64,000 bases of DNA from Stropharia rugosoannulata (taxonomy: Eukaryota; Basidiomycota; Agaricomycetes; Agaricales; Strophariaceae). The notes below the pieces were generated by a model, which saw only the letters and a program-made list of their open reading frames with translations, had not been told where the DNA came from and did not search any database. Shown in pieces: positions 26,366-38,007 of this stretch. The stretch is taken from assembly GCA_028532985.1 (NCBI GenBank), contig JANCIK010000005.1, positions 3,696,914 to 3,760,913 of the forward strand, given 5' to 3'. A program made the translations under genes and the position numbers. How positions within the stretch are numbered: the stretch's first letter is position 1; each line of letters opens with the position of its first letter.

Positions 26366-26689
26366 GCTATACCATCTACATATATGGTATGTAATGAGGA
26401 ACTTGCCTACTTCAAGTAAGGCTAATTATGTCTGACAGGAACACAAAAGGAAGACAAAAATCGATTCATTCTCATAACGCTCTCCACCTTGTTTTGTATT
26501 ACAATCGCAATGATTGGATTGCAATGGCAATACACTAACTTGGAGTTCGTTGAGCATAGCGATACCAGATTCTCCATCGTCTTCTTCAGTACCTTTGGTA
26601 ACCCCGGCTTGGTTCTATCGATATCTACATTACAAGATGCGACATACATCTTGGCAGACGGTCTATTGGTATGTTAAAGATCCATCTTG

Positions 26690-27590
26690 AGATTCTTCCT
26701 GGTCGTGCCGCGGAAGTCTACTAAGAGGACAAACGGGTATGTGGATACCATGGCTATATCTTGTGTTTGGGGGTGTTCCCGGCGCGTTGTATGCGCGCGG
26801 GGACAGGGCGTGGAGCCGTGGGGAAGCCAAAACTTCGGATACACAGGTCAAGCGGTACGCCTACAACGAGCTATAGGCTCGGATAACGCGCTGTGAGCAC
26901 GGGATTTGGCATGAAGCCTGTGACAAGTAAAAAACCTCGGACAAGAGTTGAACAAGAGTGGCATGAAGCCTGCAACGAGCAAAGCTGGTTAAAACGTAAT
27001 TTTAGCGTCAATAGTGTAGAATAGGTCGTAGAGCAAGACCCGGGAACGTGAGGACGGTTAAATGCCATAGAACGGCAAGTCGCCGCTGGCGACAAGGTGA
27101 GTACGATCACGTAATCAGATTGATCGCAGTGATTGATGCCGAATTGGCGCCATCGATAAGGCAGGCGTAGAAATTTTCCTCCATTAGGCCTGGAACTCGA
27201 CAGCAGACGATAGCACAGAAGCAGCACAGAGGAGCGGGAGGGAGCATGCCGCACTGCACTGCCAAATACAAGGTCTGGTACCAAGGATCACCAAACGCCT
27301 TCCGGATGCAGGTATGTAAGTCTAGAAACAGCGTTTCACGGAAAGGCAGAAGCACAGTGAATGTCGAATCAAAACGAAAGGCTAATATCTAAGAAAAGGA
27401 TCACCGTGAGAGCAACAAGTCATGGAATACAGAACTTAATGGTTTGTGATGTCCGAATTGTCGAAGATGGCTTGACGATGGAGGAGACAGTTAGAGGAGC
27501 GCACCGGGCACGTGCGCTCGTCAATCTCAAGAAAGCTTGCCCATCACGCGCGTTCCGCCATTCTGGGCATGTCCATTTCCCAATGAGAAG
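26690..27590. other. Insertion of about 0.9 kb in intron 3 of 7-TM copy 3
   Basis: Copies 1 and 2 have an intron of about 55 bp here; copy 3 has about 930 bp between the same splice sites. The extra sequence is GC-richer, has no inverted ends or target duplication that I can see, and carries a short direct repeat (GGCATGAAGCCTG at about 26909 and 26961). Origin unknown. Confidence 0.6.
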
Positions 27591-28660
27591 CTACGGTGCT
27601 TACACTTTGCAGTTATGGAGGTGTTATCGCATGCTTGGTAGATCCAATTTACTTCTCTACATCCCTTTATTTTTGTATGTCTGCGAAATTGGTAAGACCT
27701 GCACCACAGCAGCCTAAAAAGTCATTTGACGTGCGAATAGCTATGTGCTTCATCTCTTTAGCCCTTTATGGAGTGCAACATTTCCACCTCAACGATACGC
27801 AAAGTCTGGTAAATCCGGTAATAATAGTCATTGGTACTCTTGATGGCGTGATCGCTGTTACGAGTACCTCAGCCACGTTCATTATATGCCGCAAGACATC
27901 TGCCTCTGTAAAGGAACGTCTGCCAATGAAGAGGAGATGCAAGCACCTTATCTGCATGCTCGTCGAATCATCGGCATTGTATTCCATATCTGCCATATTC
28001 CTAACCATCGACGCCATGATCCTGCTTGCTACTCCATCTATTTCGGACTCCATTTTTCAAGCAGCTTTGGACCTGAACGGATACTTCGTGGGTATAAACA
28101 TGATAGCCACCGTATGTTGACCAACCCGGCGTCACTTTGAAGCTTTTCTCAGACAGCTATGGCTTTCAGGGTCATGCTCCGACTCTAATAGTGGCGCAAC
28201 TTTGTCTCACATCAAGAGCCGCGACCGTCGACACTGAACAAACGCATCACATCTCAGTATTTGAATTCAACCATCGGATTACAGTTAAGGATACTTCCCA
28301 CGAAAGCAGGTCATCTGTAGATTCAGATATCGATTCAAAGGAGGAGCAGGCGAGAGTATATATTCTGACACAGTGTATACCAGTGTACTTCTAGTTAATG
28401 TACTCACCATGTTCCAACGCGACTTCACATGTTGACGGTGTAAAAATGTACTTTATTAAGACCCTAAAGATATTGGGTTATGCTCAATCATGTTTTTCAC
28501 GCTGGAGCGAGCAAAGTTGTTGAATACGGTTAGGGATTTTATCCACCATCTGCACGAGTACAGCATTACATTAGATTATCTTCTGGGCACTACACTGAAT
28601 AATTCGAGCTACTTCAAACTTACTCTCAATGAATCCAAGCCGACTGTGTCTAAGGCATGA

Positions 28661-29736
28661 TCAGTTTCTGATGACGAGGTCGCTCAGAGATTGGAGACTT
28701 GTTGGTACGTAGGTGACGCCAAGGACTACCGTCGTAGATATGCATGAAAGAAGATTCAAGAAGATAAAGGTATACCATGAAATACCTGCATACCTTTTGC
28801 AGTACTCGACGTCTTCCAAGTAATGTGCGTGTTCGCATCAAGATGAATAACGTCGCCCTTCTTGACTATGAAGGTTTCGCCTGGCTTGCTGCTGTCTTCT
28901 CCTTCCAACTCGCCTAAGCGTAGTTATGTCTTATCCTTTTCGAGAGTGGTGGTGATACGCTGAAGCTCTCTATGAGCGCGTATGCGTGCGAGGCTGTTTC
29001 ACACGGCTTCTAACCAACCCAAAACAATGCAGGACGAAGACAAAGATGAGACGCAAAATAAGACAAAAAGACGAGGGAGTGTAAGCTGCAACGACAGCTT
29101 CGAACTACTCCTGGACGCAGGACGCAACGGGGACGCAAACTAGAACGCAAACGGATGCGCTAAGACGACGCAAAACGAGGGGAAAACTATTCCTTTTTTC
29201 TACTACATACATCATAAGTATTTAAATATGTACATTAGTAATACAGCTAAATGGAACAAGAAAAGTCTAGAAAATGAAAGGAACTGTAAGAGAGTATTGT
29301 AAAAGGAAAGCCAAGATGATAAGAATGGAGGGGAGGTAGAGTGGCGTACAGTTACTCCGAATGTGCATACGAGGCGCGTTGTGGCACGTGGCTGTGTGTC
29401 GTGAGAATCGGACTTGATGCGCGCGGTTTCCGTGAGCGTAGATGGGCACGGCTCATCAGTGGTATTTACCTTCAATTATGTATCCAACAGTTGGGCCGGG
29501 ATGGTGTGCGGATACAGGTTCACCAGCCTTGAGCTCCGCAATGGCATACATGAGGTGGCCTGTCTCGTGGGATGCAGGTTGTTCATGAAGGTCATGAACC
29601 TTGAGGTGGTCATACTGTGCGTCTTCTGGAGCATTTTCGACGTGTTCATGAACGTCCTTCCGGTGCTTGAGAGGGTAATTCTGTCAGTATGCCCCCAAGA
29701 ACATAATGTATGACTTATCAGCACCTTGTAAGGCAT
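28661..29736 (-). CDS. Small cupin-domain protein
   Basis: Four minus-strand exons join in frame to 135 residues: 29736-29725 (MPYK), 29680-29470, 28913-28794 and 28725-28661. The order NYPLKHRKDV, ELKAGEPVSAHHPGPTVGYIIEG, KKGDVIHLDANTHITWKTSS and VTYVP is a single cupin beta-barrel: first motif around the AHHPGP histidines, second around GDVIHLDANTHITW. Such small cupins are often induced-response or metal-binding proteins; substrate unknown. A HETGH pentad (HExxH) lies just before the barrel, but nothing else suggests a zincin. The third intron (28914-29469, 556 bp) is ten times the local norm and holds a GACGC-rich stretch, probably an insertion. Confidence 0.7.
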
Positions 29737-30685
29737 TCTCCGTCGTTTGTGTAGTGAACAAGGACAACTAGACAGGGAGGGAAATGCTACTACTTACTAA
29801 TGTAGTTCCTTCGTACTTTATGTAGCGGTAATGAGACTGATGGGGCTCTATTAGCGTACTGGACACAGTGGACCTAACATACACAGTACTCGGTAAGTTG
29901 TATAAGATAGATGGTCCATTCATTGTGAGAATCAGCCAGCATTATCTCATACATCAATAAGCAGTGTTCAGGTGATATGCAAAGCTACCGAACATCTTGC
30001 GCACTGTTCAATTCATACACTCGACTGAGTAGGCGCAGAACAAGTAGAATCAGGCAGTGGCATCGTGGCATTGTATATTTATGGAAGTGCTTTCTTGGTC
30101 TGCTGACTTGAATTGACAGTCGACCTGCTGTTATACGGTCTTATCTCTATCCTCATGTTATACATATAGCGTGTGTACCACGGAGGGTGAGCCGTTTGAG
30201 CGGGGGTAAGCGTTATTAATTATACAAATTTGTACCAGATATGCGAGACAGACACCTGGGTTATGGCATATCTTCTGGGGAGCAGATGGGCACAATGTAC
30301 CGTATTTACAGGAATACACACAAGAGAAATTATCACGGGGAACGGGTGACTGGTGACTAACCCGTGTATGAAAAGAGGGAGGGTTTGTCCGAATGAGAAA
30401 TCAGAAGCATGTATTTGCTTGCCAGTGCCTCGCAGTAGGCATTAGATGGGTCCGCGAACAGCTCGGACTTATGTCCCATTGCGCAATGAAGGCCTGCGTC
30501 TGCGGGTCATTTATCTCGGGAGATGCCTAGAGCTGCATGTCACACCGCTGTCCAAGTAGAGCTGGCTGATGAGCTTGTACGCGTTATTCCCTCACTAGTA
30601 TCTGTATACATGTATGTGTACAAGAGTGAGTGAGCGATCGAGTGATTGAAAGAAGATGCAGTTGAGCGTAGGTATGCCTGTGAGT
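29737..30685. other. Intergenic, no recognisable gene
   Basis: The left end is the promoter of the cupin gene. No open frame of useful length or repeat was seen until the transposon at 30686. Confidence 0.4.
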
Positions 30686-31261
30686 TATGGTGAGTTATTT
30701 GCACATTTATTCCCACGTCCCGCCCTCCTGATCGGAGTGGGCCCCCTCCCTCTCGAGGGACTTCAATCTCTAATTTAACTTCTAATTCCCTGTAATGAGT
30801 AGTAATATACAGTAATTTTACTCTCTGTAGTATAAACTTTATATTGTATCCATCTCATGTACCAATGATGCAATCATTATTTTGCTACTTTACAAAATCA
30901 ACCTTCTATGTTATTCTGAAGTTCTTGTTAATAGTGAATTACTTGTAAATAGCATACTCACTGCTTGAAATTAATATTTTTTTGGTTAATTTAGTGATCT
31001 GAGGTTTGACATCTTGAGTGGGAGGGGGGAACAGTCGAGTGAGGGGGGAACACTCGTGGGAAGTTGAGATGATGGCACTGAATTTAAGAAAATATGACCG
31101 TTTCTGGCCCATTTTTATGAGTATAACAGTTTGGATAAATCAGAAAGATGTATACCATTATGTTTAAATACTGTACATAAGTCATAATCATAAAACAATA
31201 AAATTTCATGTCGTTGTGAGAGGGGGGGATGTGGGAATAAATGTGCAAATAACTCACCATA
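30686..31261 (+). mobile_element. Non-autonomous DNA transposon, TATGGTGAG family, member 2
   Basis: The inverted ends start TATGGTGAGTTATTTGCAC and match inward for about 35 bases before a C-rich or G-rich stretch. The target duplication is TGTGAGT (30679-30685 and 31262-31268), again 7 bp. The interior is AT-rich without a transposase frame. It shares ends with the element at 25564 but not the GCGCGCGACTC repeats, so it is a separate subfamily. The fragment at 6765 belongs to this subfamily. Confidence 0.88.
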
Positions 31262-31268
31262 TGTGAGT

Positions 31269-32185
31269 CCTTCTTTCTTGTACAACCCCAGATCATCAAT
31301 CATTTACAATAGTGATCCAGTCAGACGCCATATCAGTTAGACTAGAACTCAGGAAGGTCGAGGCAGAGGGGAGATGTCATAGAATGGCTTTGAAATAAAA
31401 GATTGATGCTTTCGGCGTAGCATGAAGTAGCTCTCTACATCCCCAGTTCCAGTTCGTGGACAGTGTCACGGATTTGGTTTAAATGTATTGAGAAACAGCA
31501 CGGATAGGTATGTAAAACACTCTCTGTCATTAATTGACATAGACGTTGTCAAGAAAATGCCTTACTTTGGGCGAATTTTATCCTGATCCATTTGCCCGCG
31601 AATTGTCCGATGACTGTCAAAATCATGTTCACGTATATGGATCAGTTACGCTGAAAAAAAAACAAAAAAAAAACAAAAAAACAAAAAAACAAATACAAAA
31701 AAAGGAAATAAAAATTATACTCCTATCTTTTACCTAAATGGGGGGAAACAGAGCAATATTTTTTAAAATGTCCAAAATCGGATATTTTAGCTGCTACGGG
31801 CGCTTGATGGGCGCTTAAGTTAGATGAACCGGCTGTCGTGGGAACACGGAGATGAAACAATTGTGCCGGCATCTATTAGCAACTCACAGTGACCTTCCGT
31901 TGGTAAAGAAGTGTGTACATATGGAGAGTACGGAGGATTGCGATGTAAATAATCCTCTAAACACAGACATTAAGATCAACAGGGTTTAGCTAATGTTTAA
32001 TACATAATAAATGTACGGATCTAGGGCGAGCGATGATGCCGTCAAAAGAGCTTGACAAATAGTGTCAAGCACTGAAATTGTGGCGTTCGATTCCAACTGC
32101 CAGCACATAAAGCTCAAGAACTCGAGCAAAAGCACCACCAATAAACTGCACTACGCTTTTACCCCAATCTGACATTTACGCCGCA
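31269..32185. other. Intergenic with an A-rich tract
   Basis: Bases 31651-31712 are nearly pure A with scattered C and G on the + strand; no coding region precedes it that would suggest a retroposon. Around 32080 a GTTCGATTCC stretch resembles a tRNA T-arm, but no cloverleaf can be built. The last 150 bases are the promoter of the reductase gene that follows. Confidence 0.4.
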
Positions 32186-33642
32186 ATGAAGAACACTTTG
32201 AATAACTCCCCCGTCCCCTTTTCAATCATAGACCGCGTAACTATTTCTCAACAGGAGAGAATGTCGAACATGGTGATGAAGTACTCTTCGGAATTTAGGC
32301 GTCATCGAGGCAGCTTGGGACCCATGGATCAGCGAAAATACGTTCTCCTTACGGGCTCGACTGGAGGGCTGGGTTCGTTTATCCTTAACTCCCTGGTCAC
32401 GGACAAGGGTGTTGCCCATGTATATTGCCTCAATAGACGGGGCAAGGTTTCGTCAGTCAGTCTATTCGAGCGCCAGACTTCCTCGTTGCGCGATAAAGGA
32501 CTTGTAATTGATATAATTCGATCTCCCAAAGTCCACTTACTACAGGGGTGTTTGGACGAAGAGAATTGGGGACTGGAGTCAAGTTTGTATTGCGAGGTAT
32601 GATTCCCCCGTCTCCTGCACCCGTTTCATGCTCTAATAAATCTCACTAGATGCTCTGCAAAGTCACGCACATAATACACAATGGTGAGAAATATTGGCTA
32701 ATATCGCGTAACGAAGACTTACTGTATCTAGCCTGGCCACTTAATTTTAACATGTCTTTAGAATCATTTGAGCCCAACGTACGAGGTGTTCGATCACTCA
32801 TTGACTTTTCCCTTTCTTCTATGCTTGTATCTCCCCCCGTTCTCCTATTCGCCAGTACCATGGGGATCTTTCAGGGGGCATCTCCTCCGACTGTAGAGCT
32901 TCCGGAGACACCGGCCGAAGCCAACACCGCTGTCGGGTATGGATACACAGAGTCGAAATGGGTCGCAGAGCAAGTTCTGTTAGCCGCATCTGAGCAGACG
33001 ACACTCAAGCCAACGATTGTTCGCATCGGGCAACTTTGTAGTGGACCCAACGGTGCATTTAACGTCAAAGAATGGTTCCCCGCGTTGATACAGGCCGCAA
33101 AACTCGTATCCTGCCTACCAGCACGAAGTGGTGTGAGTGTAGGCTAATCTCGTCAAGCGCTTTTAGTGTTAACGTGATTGATACAGACGGTCTCATGGCT
33201 TCCTATGGACGTCGCTGCTAACAGCATTGTGGACTTTCTTCGATACGATTCGCCAACTATCATTCATCTTGTTCATCCCAAGCCCGTTACGTGGAGCCGT
33301 CTGGCGGCTCATTTATCCTACGTCCTCGACATCCCTATTGTTCCTGTTGACGAGTACATAGTCAAGATTGAGGGTATGGCGGCCATGATGCGGTCCGGGA
33401 AGAAATCAGGCCATCTACAAACAGGGATGGTCATGACTGCATTGCCGTTACTCAAGTTATTTCGCGAAAAGGGTGCTTTGAATCCTGAGGAAAATCCGCT
33501 TATGGACGCATTTGGCGTCCCATTCGCTACTTCTATGCGTCGCGGGGTAGCCTTGTCGCATTCATTGGCTCAGGCTCCTCCGGTCGGAGAGTCCGACGTC
33601 GATGCATGGGTCAACTATTGGAAGCAAGTTGGATTTCTTTAG
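32186..33642 (+). CDS. Stand-alone thioester reductase domain, copy 2 (intact)
   Basis: Exons 32186-32596, 32650-32683, 32732-33132 and 33187-33642 give 433 residues without a break. The Rossmann motif GSTGGLGSF lies near residue 57, VTHIIHN-AWP (split by an intron) near 145, and the YTESKWVAE Tyr/Lys pair near 235. RIGQLC and HPKPVTW follow, as in the reductase domain of NRPS-like enzymes and aminoadipate reductase. The N-terminal 45 residues resemble the linker that normally follows a carrier domain, so this is a reductase released from a larger enzyme. It would use NADPH to reduce a thioester to an aldehyde; the donor is unknown. No adenylation-domain gene is visible in the window. Confidence 0.85.
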
Positions 33643-34483
33643 GTGCTTTGTTCTACGTCTTTCATCAGCATAATATGGTACATACCACCTTTAAAATATT
33701 CGTTCTCTCTTCTTTTGTTATATACTTACGACTACTTACATAATAGACATACTTACACTACCTAATTCCATTCGCTTCATATAATCACTTCCTTCCACAT
33801 GCAGCGCTATGACACCAAGAAAGAATTAGACCTTTTGAAAAAGGATAGGTCTATTTGTCGCAAGTCCATTCAGTTTTAAGTTAAGAAATGCACAAAGCGC
33901 AGTGGGTTAAAAACAAATAGACTTTGGAAGTGACTATGTCTGTCAATCGCATCTGAATCGCCTCATCTAAGTGTAAAACATATATATGTATTCGCTTTAA
34001 TTTGGACTTGACTGTCCTAATGTAACGTCTTCTACTCTGTTAGTGGTGTTATGGTATCTCAATAATAAAAATTTACTAGTACTTTGGCACCTTCTCCTGC
34101 AGGCGAAGATTCGCGCCTAGTTCAGCACAATGTTTCCGAAGCCATAATATAGAAACGTACATCAGCCTTGAAAGGAACGACTGCGTACGGAAGTAGGCTT
34201 AGAAAGGATGTATCAGGTTATCAGAGATCAGACGCAAGTTGTATCATACTACATAATTGTCACTGGCAGCCTGTTAGACTGACGTCAACTACGAATCCCA
34301 ACGTGGAAGTGCTCTATTTTTAGATAGGGAACGGCATTTCGAATTGCGTAGTACAGATCAAATGGAATGCCTTCTGGCCTAATTTCATTTGATTCTCTCC
34401 GTCGCTCGAGTATAAAGGCTAAGAATTAGTGCCTCTATCGCTCCTCAGTCCCACGCCACACCAACCTTCCAAGTTCTTGCACA
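33643..34483. promoter_or_regulatory. Intergenic region with promoter of the third reductase copy
   Basis: No gene is seen. A TATAAAGG at 34411 lies 73 bases before the ATG at 34484 and is followed by a pyrimidine-rich stretch and CACACCAACC, a plausible core promoter. Confidence 0.5.
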
Positions 34484-36413
34484 ATGGATGACAACGACCG
34501 TGCACCATGCCTCGAGGATGCTTCACATTCAAAGAAACACGATCAGATGTAAGCACTGTGCATAGAGATTTTTATACCGTCGTTCCATTTAACCCGTATG
34601 ACATTGTTATATCCCGATTAGAAATGGTACACTGCCCTATATGTCTGCCGTAGAGGACATAAGGAAAAAAACCGCACAACAGCACTCTGCAAACTTCAAA
34701 AACCATAAGGGCAATGTGGCGCCCATTGATTCGAAGAGACGGGTACTCCTTACGGGCTCAACCGGGGCATTAGGTGCTTTCATCCTAGATGCGCTGGTCA
34801 AGGACAAGAGCATCGCGCAGATTTACTGCATCAATAGACCCGGGAAGAATGGCTCTTCCACCTTATTCGACCGCCAGAAGGCTTCCCTGCTTGATAAAGG
34901 ACTCCCGACGGGCATAATGGCTTCTTATACTGTACCATTTTAAATGGTTCGTCCGTCCCATGTCCCAAGGGCCATGTACGTGGACGAAATCGGTGCTTTG
35001 TCCCGTGTCCCAAGCCCAGTGGACGGAGAATTTTTTGAAAATAGCTGAGACCATACCGCCAAAAACTGCCTTTCCCTTAAAAAAAACTGACTGGACGAAA
35101 TTTTTTGGACGAAATTTTTGGATTGTCCCGGGTCATGCTAAAAGTGGCGGGGCGAAAATTTCGTCCACGATGTCCCATGTCCCCCCCCCCCTGGACGAAC
35201 CATTCGAAATGGTACAGTAGGGTCTGTTTTCTCGAAGCGTGCCTACATAGAGAGAAGTTTGGGCTAGAAGACGTTATCTATAAAGAGGTATCAGGCTAGA
35301 GGAGTGAACTTTGAACCATTCCTGATTTGACTGACCATTTATGCCTGTAGATGCAGAGATCTGTCACGCATATTATACACAACGGTCAGTGATCGAGACT
35401 CAGATGACAGACGGTGGCTAATGAGCCTACTTACTACGTGTATATGGCAGCTTGGCCAGTCAACCTCAATTTCCCCCTAGAGTTCTTCGACGACAGTCTA
35501 TCAGGCCTTCGCAATCTGGTCGACTTCGCGCTGGGCTCCCCCCTTTACACAGCCCCCGCGATCATATTCACCAGCTCTACCTTTGTTTTCCTCAACCTCT
35601 CGCTATTCGTCACCGAGCTACCAGAGCAGAGTATCCCGCCAGGTGCGGCGGCTGGCGCTGGATACGCCGAGTCGAAGTGGGTCGCGGAGCAGGTTCTCGG
35701 CGCGGCGTCTATTGAGACTGGTCTGACTACTGTCATTGTCCGTATTGGCCAGCTGTGCGGGGGCCCGAACGGTATATGGAAGTCGAGGGAGTGGCTCCCC
35801 GCGCTGGTGCAGAGCGCACATGTTGTAGGATGCCTGCCGCGGAGAAGTGGTGTAAGTCAGCCCCGGATCCAAGGGTAAAAATCGATGACATGCTTACTTG
35901 CCATTATTGTAGAACGTCTCGTGGCTCCCTCTAGACGTCGCCGCACGCTGTCTAGTAGACTACTTGAACTGCTCAAAGTCAACTATTTTGCACCTTGTCC
36001 ACCCGAAACCAGTGCCGTGGTCGTGTTTAGCGGAGAGGCTTTCCTCAGTTCTTCGTGTTCCCCTCGTGCAATACGAACATTGGCTGCAGATGGTCGAGGT
36101 ACGACAACGAGAAATAAAGATTACCGATTCCGAACAGCACAGGCGATCTAGAACAACGATGAGCGCAGGCCGCCTTTGCTCGTTTTACAGGGCCATAGAT
36201 GATAATGTGCGCGCCAGGGAAAGGCGGCACCTCGTCGACGCATTCGGCCTGGCCTCCGTTTCCGTTGTGCGTGGCGTGGCGGAGTCGCCCACGTTGGCAG
36301 CGGCTATTCAACTTGGTCCTGCCAATGTGGATGCCTGGCTTAAGTACTGGAAGAATATTGGGTTTATGTGCGTTACAGTTCTAGGCTTCTGGTGCTTCGC
36401 TAATTTATGTTGA
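34484..36413 (+). pseudogene. Stand-alone thioester reductase domain, copy 3 (split by a MITE)
   Basis: Exons are 34484-34548, 34622-34929 plus 35220-35287, 35351-35384, 35451-35851 and 35913-36413. Leaving out the 288-bp element at 34930-35217 and one TA gives 458 codons in perfect frame (MASY followed by RVCFLEACL). The motifs GSTGALGAF, THIIHN-AWP, YAESKWVAE and HPKPVPW are all present. With the element in place the frame stops within it, so the gene is inactive unless the element is removed or spliced. Everything else is unmutated, so the insertion is recent. Copy 2 lies 840 bp upstream in the same direction. Confidence 0.85.
34930..35217 (+). mobile_element. 288-bp MITE with TA target duplication
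   Basis: The ends CTGTACCATTT...ATGGTTCGTCC are inverted repeats of 25 bases with two mismatches, flanked by TA on both sides (34928-34929 and 35218-35219), as for Tc1/mariner-type elements. Removing it plus one TA restores the reading frame and an amino acid sequence homologous to the other reductases. The interior has GGACGAAATTTTT repeats and no coding capacity. Confidence 0.9.
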
Positions 36414-36906
36414 AGAGCTTCTCCTGGTGCAAAATTGTAAACATTTGTGTAGGAAGGGATAATAAGTACAGGCGTACATACACTCGACTGGAGTATTCCA
36501 CCAAGGACATCGTAGGTAAACGCTGCGTTTTATCACTTTGTCTACCTTCCCTATCCTTGATAGCTGTACAAGTGAACGAAAATTTGACAACCGCTTATCA
36601 AAAACCCAAATAAATATATAGGAGTGACTATCTAGATATACGCAGGTGTAGGTAAGCTATAGGGGGAGGGGGCCGTATGTACGTAGATAGCAGGATGTCA
36701 GCCTGTCTGTCCTTTGTGTGTCCGCTCTCAAGGGCCCACCGACTATCCAATGATTACGAAGAACAATGTAGTGGGGGAAGGTTTACAACAATTGTGTGGT
36801 AGAAGGGGCGGGGAGGCAGCAAGACGAGTGGACGAACGATAATGGAGGTGTAGGAGGTAGAGAAGGTGGGGGACTGGGGATGGGAGAGCAAGGCGAAGTG
36901 AATCGC
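36414..36906. other. Convergent 3' region between reductase copy 3 and PHO88
   Basis: No gene is visible. It holds the 3' ends of two convergent genes and a purine-rich stretch (about 36650-36900). Confidence 0.5.
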
Positions 36907-38007
36907 TCACTCTTCCTTTTTGCCAACACGTTTCTCGGCCTCGGCGATGGCAGCTGCGTCGGTTGCGGGTCCTGAGGCAGCTGTGGGAGGGTAGATGTTA
37001 GTTATATGCATACGAGGACAGAACACATGATAGGGGCAATGAAGTGATCCGAGATGTATAGGGGGTGAAAAATGCAAACACTAGGGGACGACTACGACTA
37101 GGGAACACCATGGCCGTGGAGATGAAATAGATGTGGGGAGCAAGGCAGATACAGAAAAGGCGACTGGCGAGATGAACTCACCTCCGAACATTGACGCGGC
37201 CTTGAAGGGGCGCTTGAGGTCGCCCGTAGCGGGCTTTCCGAAGATGTAGATGGCGACGGGTTTAGCGTCGTACAGATTCTTGATACCCATGAGAGCCTGA
37301 ATGAAGAGTGGTTGGGTGAACTTGAAGTAAAAGTGCATGACGCCCATCATCGCGAGACCCATGTATACCGAGCGTAGCTGGTTGTGGGAATGGGAACATC
37401 GGAAGAGGCGGTCGTTCGTTCAAAGTTGAGCATTCATTCACCAGAGGTAGTGGAGAGAAGAGGAAAGAAAGACAGGATGATTAGATATGGCAGATGATCA
37501 TGGCACCATGGACACGCACGAGCTTAGAGGTCTCGGACAGGTCGTAGTCGCGGTATGTCGTTGTGACCAATTTTGGTTCGTCTTGGGACTGATACGGGGT
37601 TCAACACCTTATCTTCAGTAAAATATAGAAGTGACGCACCATAGGCGACGCAGGCTCCACTGTACTGTCGTCAGCATCGGGATTTGGGCGTTCGGAATGG
37701 AGGAACTAACCGTATTTGAGCACCGTCTGGTCGTTCTTTTTCGTGATCTGATCAGGCAACGTCAGCGTGGAGCTGGTGTAGAGAAGAAATTGAGCGCACA
37801 GAGCGAGCGACGTAGTAGTACGTCCCCAGAATAACGACCTGGGAGACGACGTACGCAATGCGCACGTACTGTAGCGTCTGCGGGTCGTCGAACGGAATCC
37901 GACGCGCAACTAGTTCCGTCAGGATGAGTCTGTTAGGTGGACAGTAGATGTTACGCACGCTGCATGGCGCCGAGGGAGAGGGCGAGGTTTTGTACACCAG
38001 AGTTCAT
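36907..38007 (-). CDS. PHO88: PHO88 / SND3-like ER membrane protein
   Basis: The minus-strand gene has about six introns. MNSGVQNLALSLGAMQ is spliced to LARRIPFDDPQTLQYVRIAY and the hydrophobic span VVILGTYYY. Then come KKNDQTVLKYVEPASPM, TTYRDYDLSE, MGLAMMGVMHFYFKFTQPLF and FGKPATGDLKRPFKAASMFG, with a short charged tail AEKRVGKKEE ending at 36907. This is the full order of yeast Pho88, an ER protein involved in phosphate transporter maturation and, as Snd3, in SRP-independent targeting. All parts are intact and close to the family norm of about 190 residues. It is divergent from the SLM1-like gene; the shared promoter is only 170 bp. Confidence 0.92.

Larger units (their letters stand above)
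25437..28394 (+). pseudogene. Multi-pass (7-TM type) membrane protein, copy 3 (disrupted)
   Basis: Homology to copies 1 and 2 begins abruptly at 25437 within exon 1, so the first 19 or so codons and the ATG are missing. The second exon is cut by an 802-bp transposon (25564-26365). The third intron holds about 0.9 kb of foreign sequence (26690-27590). The remaining exons still read through: GTQKEDKNRFILITLS from 26438, LWRCYRMLGRSNLL from 27611, the long fifth exon from 27740 to 28110, and a final exon starting near 28171 and ending at 28394. Each remaining exon keeps its frame, so decay is recent and driven by insertion. The C-terminal tail is longer than in copy 2. Confidence 0.85.

Noticed and set aside
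29550..29575. HExxH (HETGH) zinc-protease-like motif in the cupin gene
   Set aside because: The surrounding sequence folds as a cupin by motif order, and no third zinc ligand or protease context is present.
31640..31720. A-rich tract as the tail of a retroposon
   Set aside because: No coding or RNA-derived body upstream and no target duplications seen.
32075..32110. tRNA-like T-arm (GTTCGATTCC)
   Set aside because: No matching acceptor stem, A box or anticodon arm could be placed upstream.
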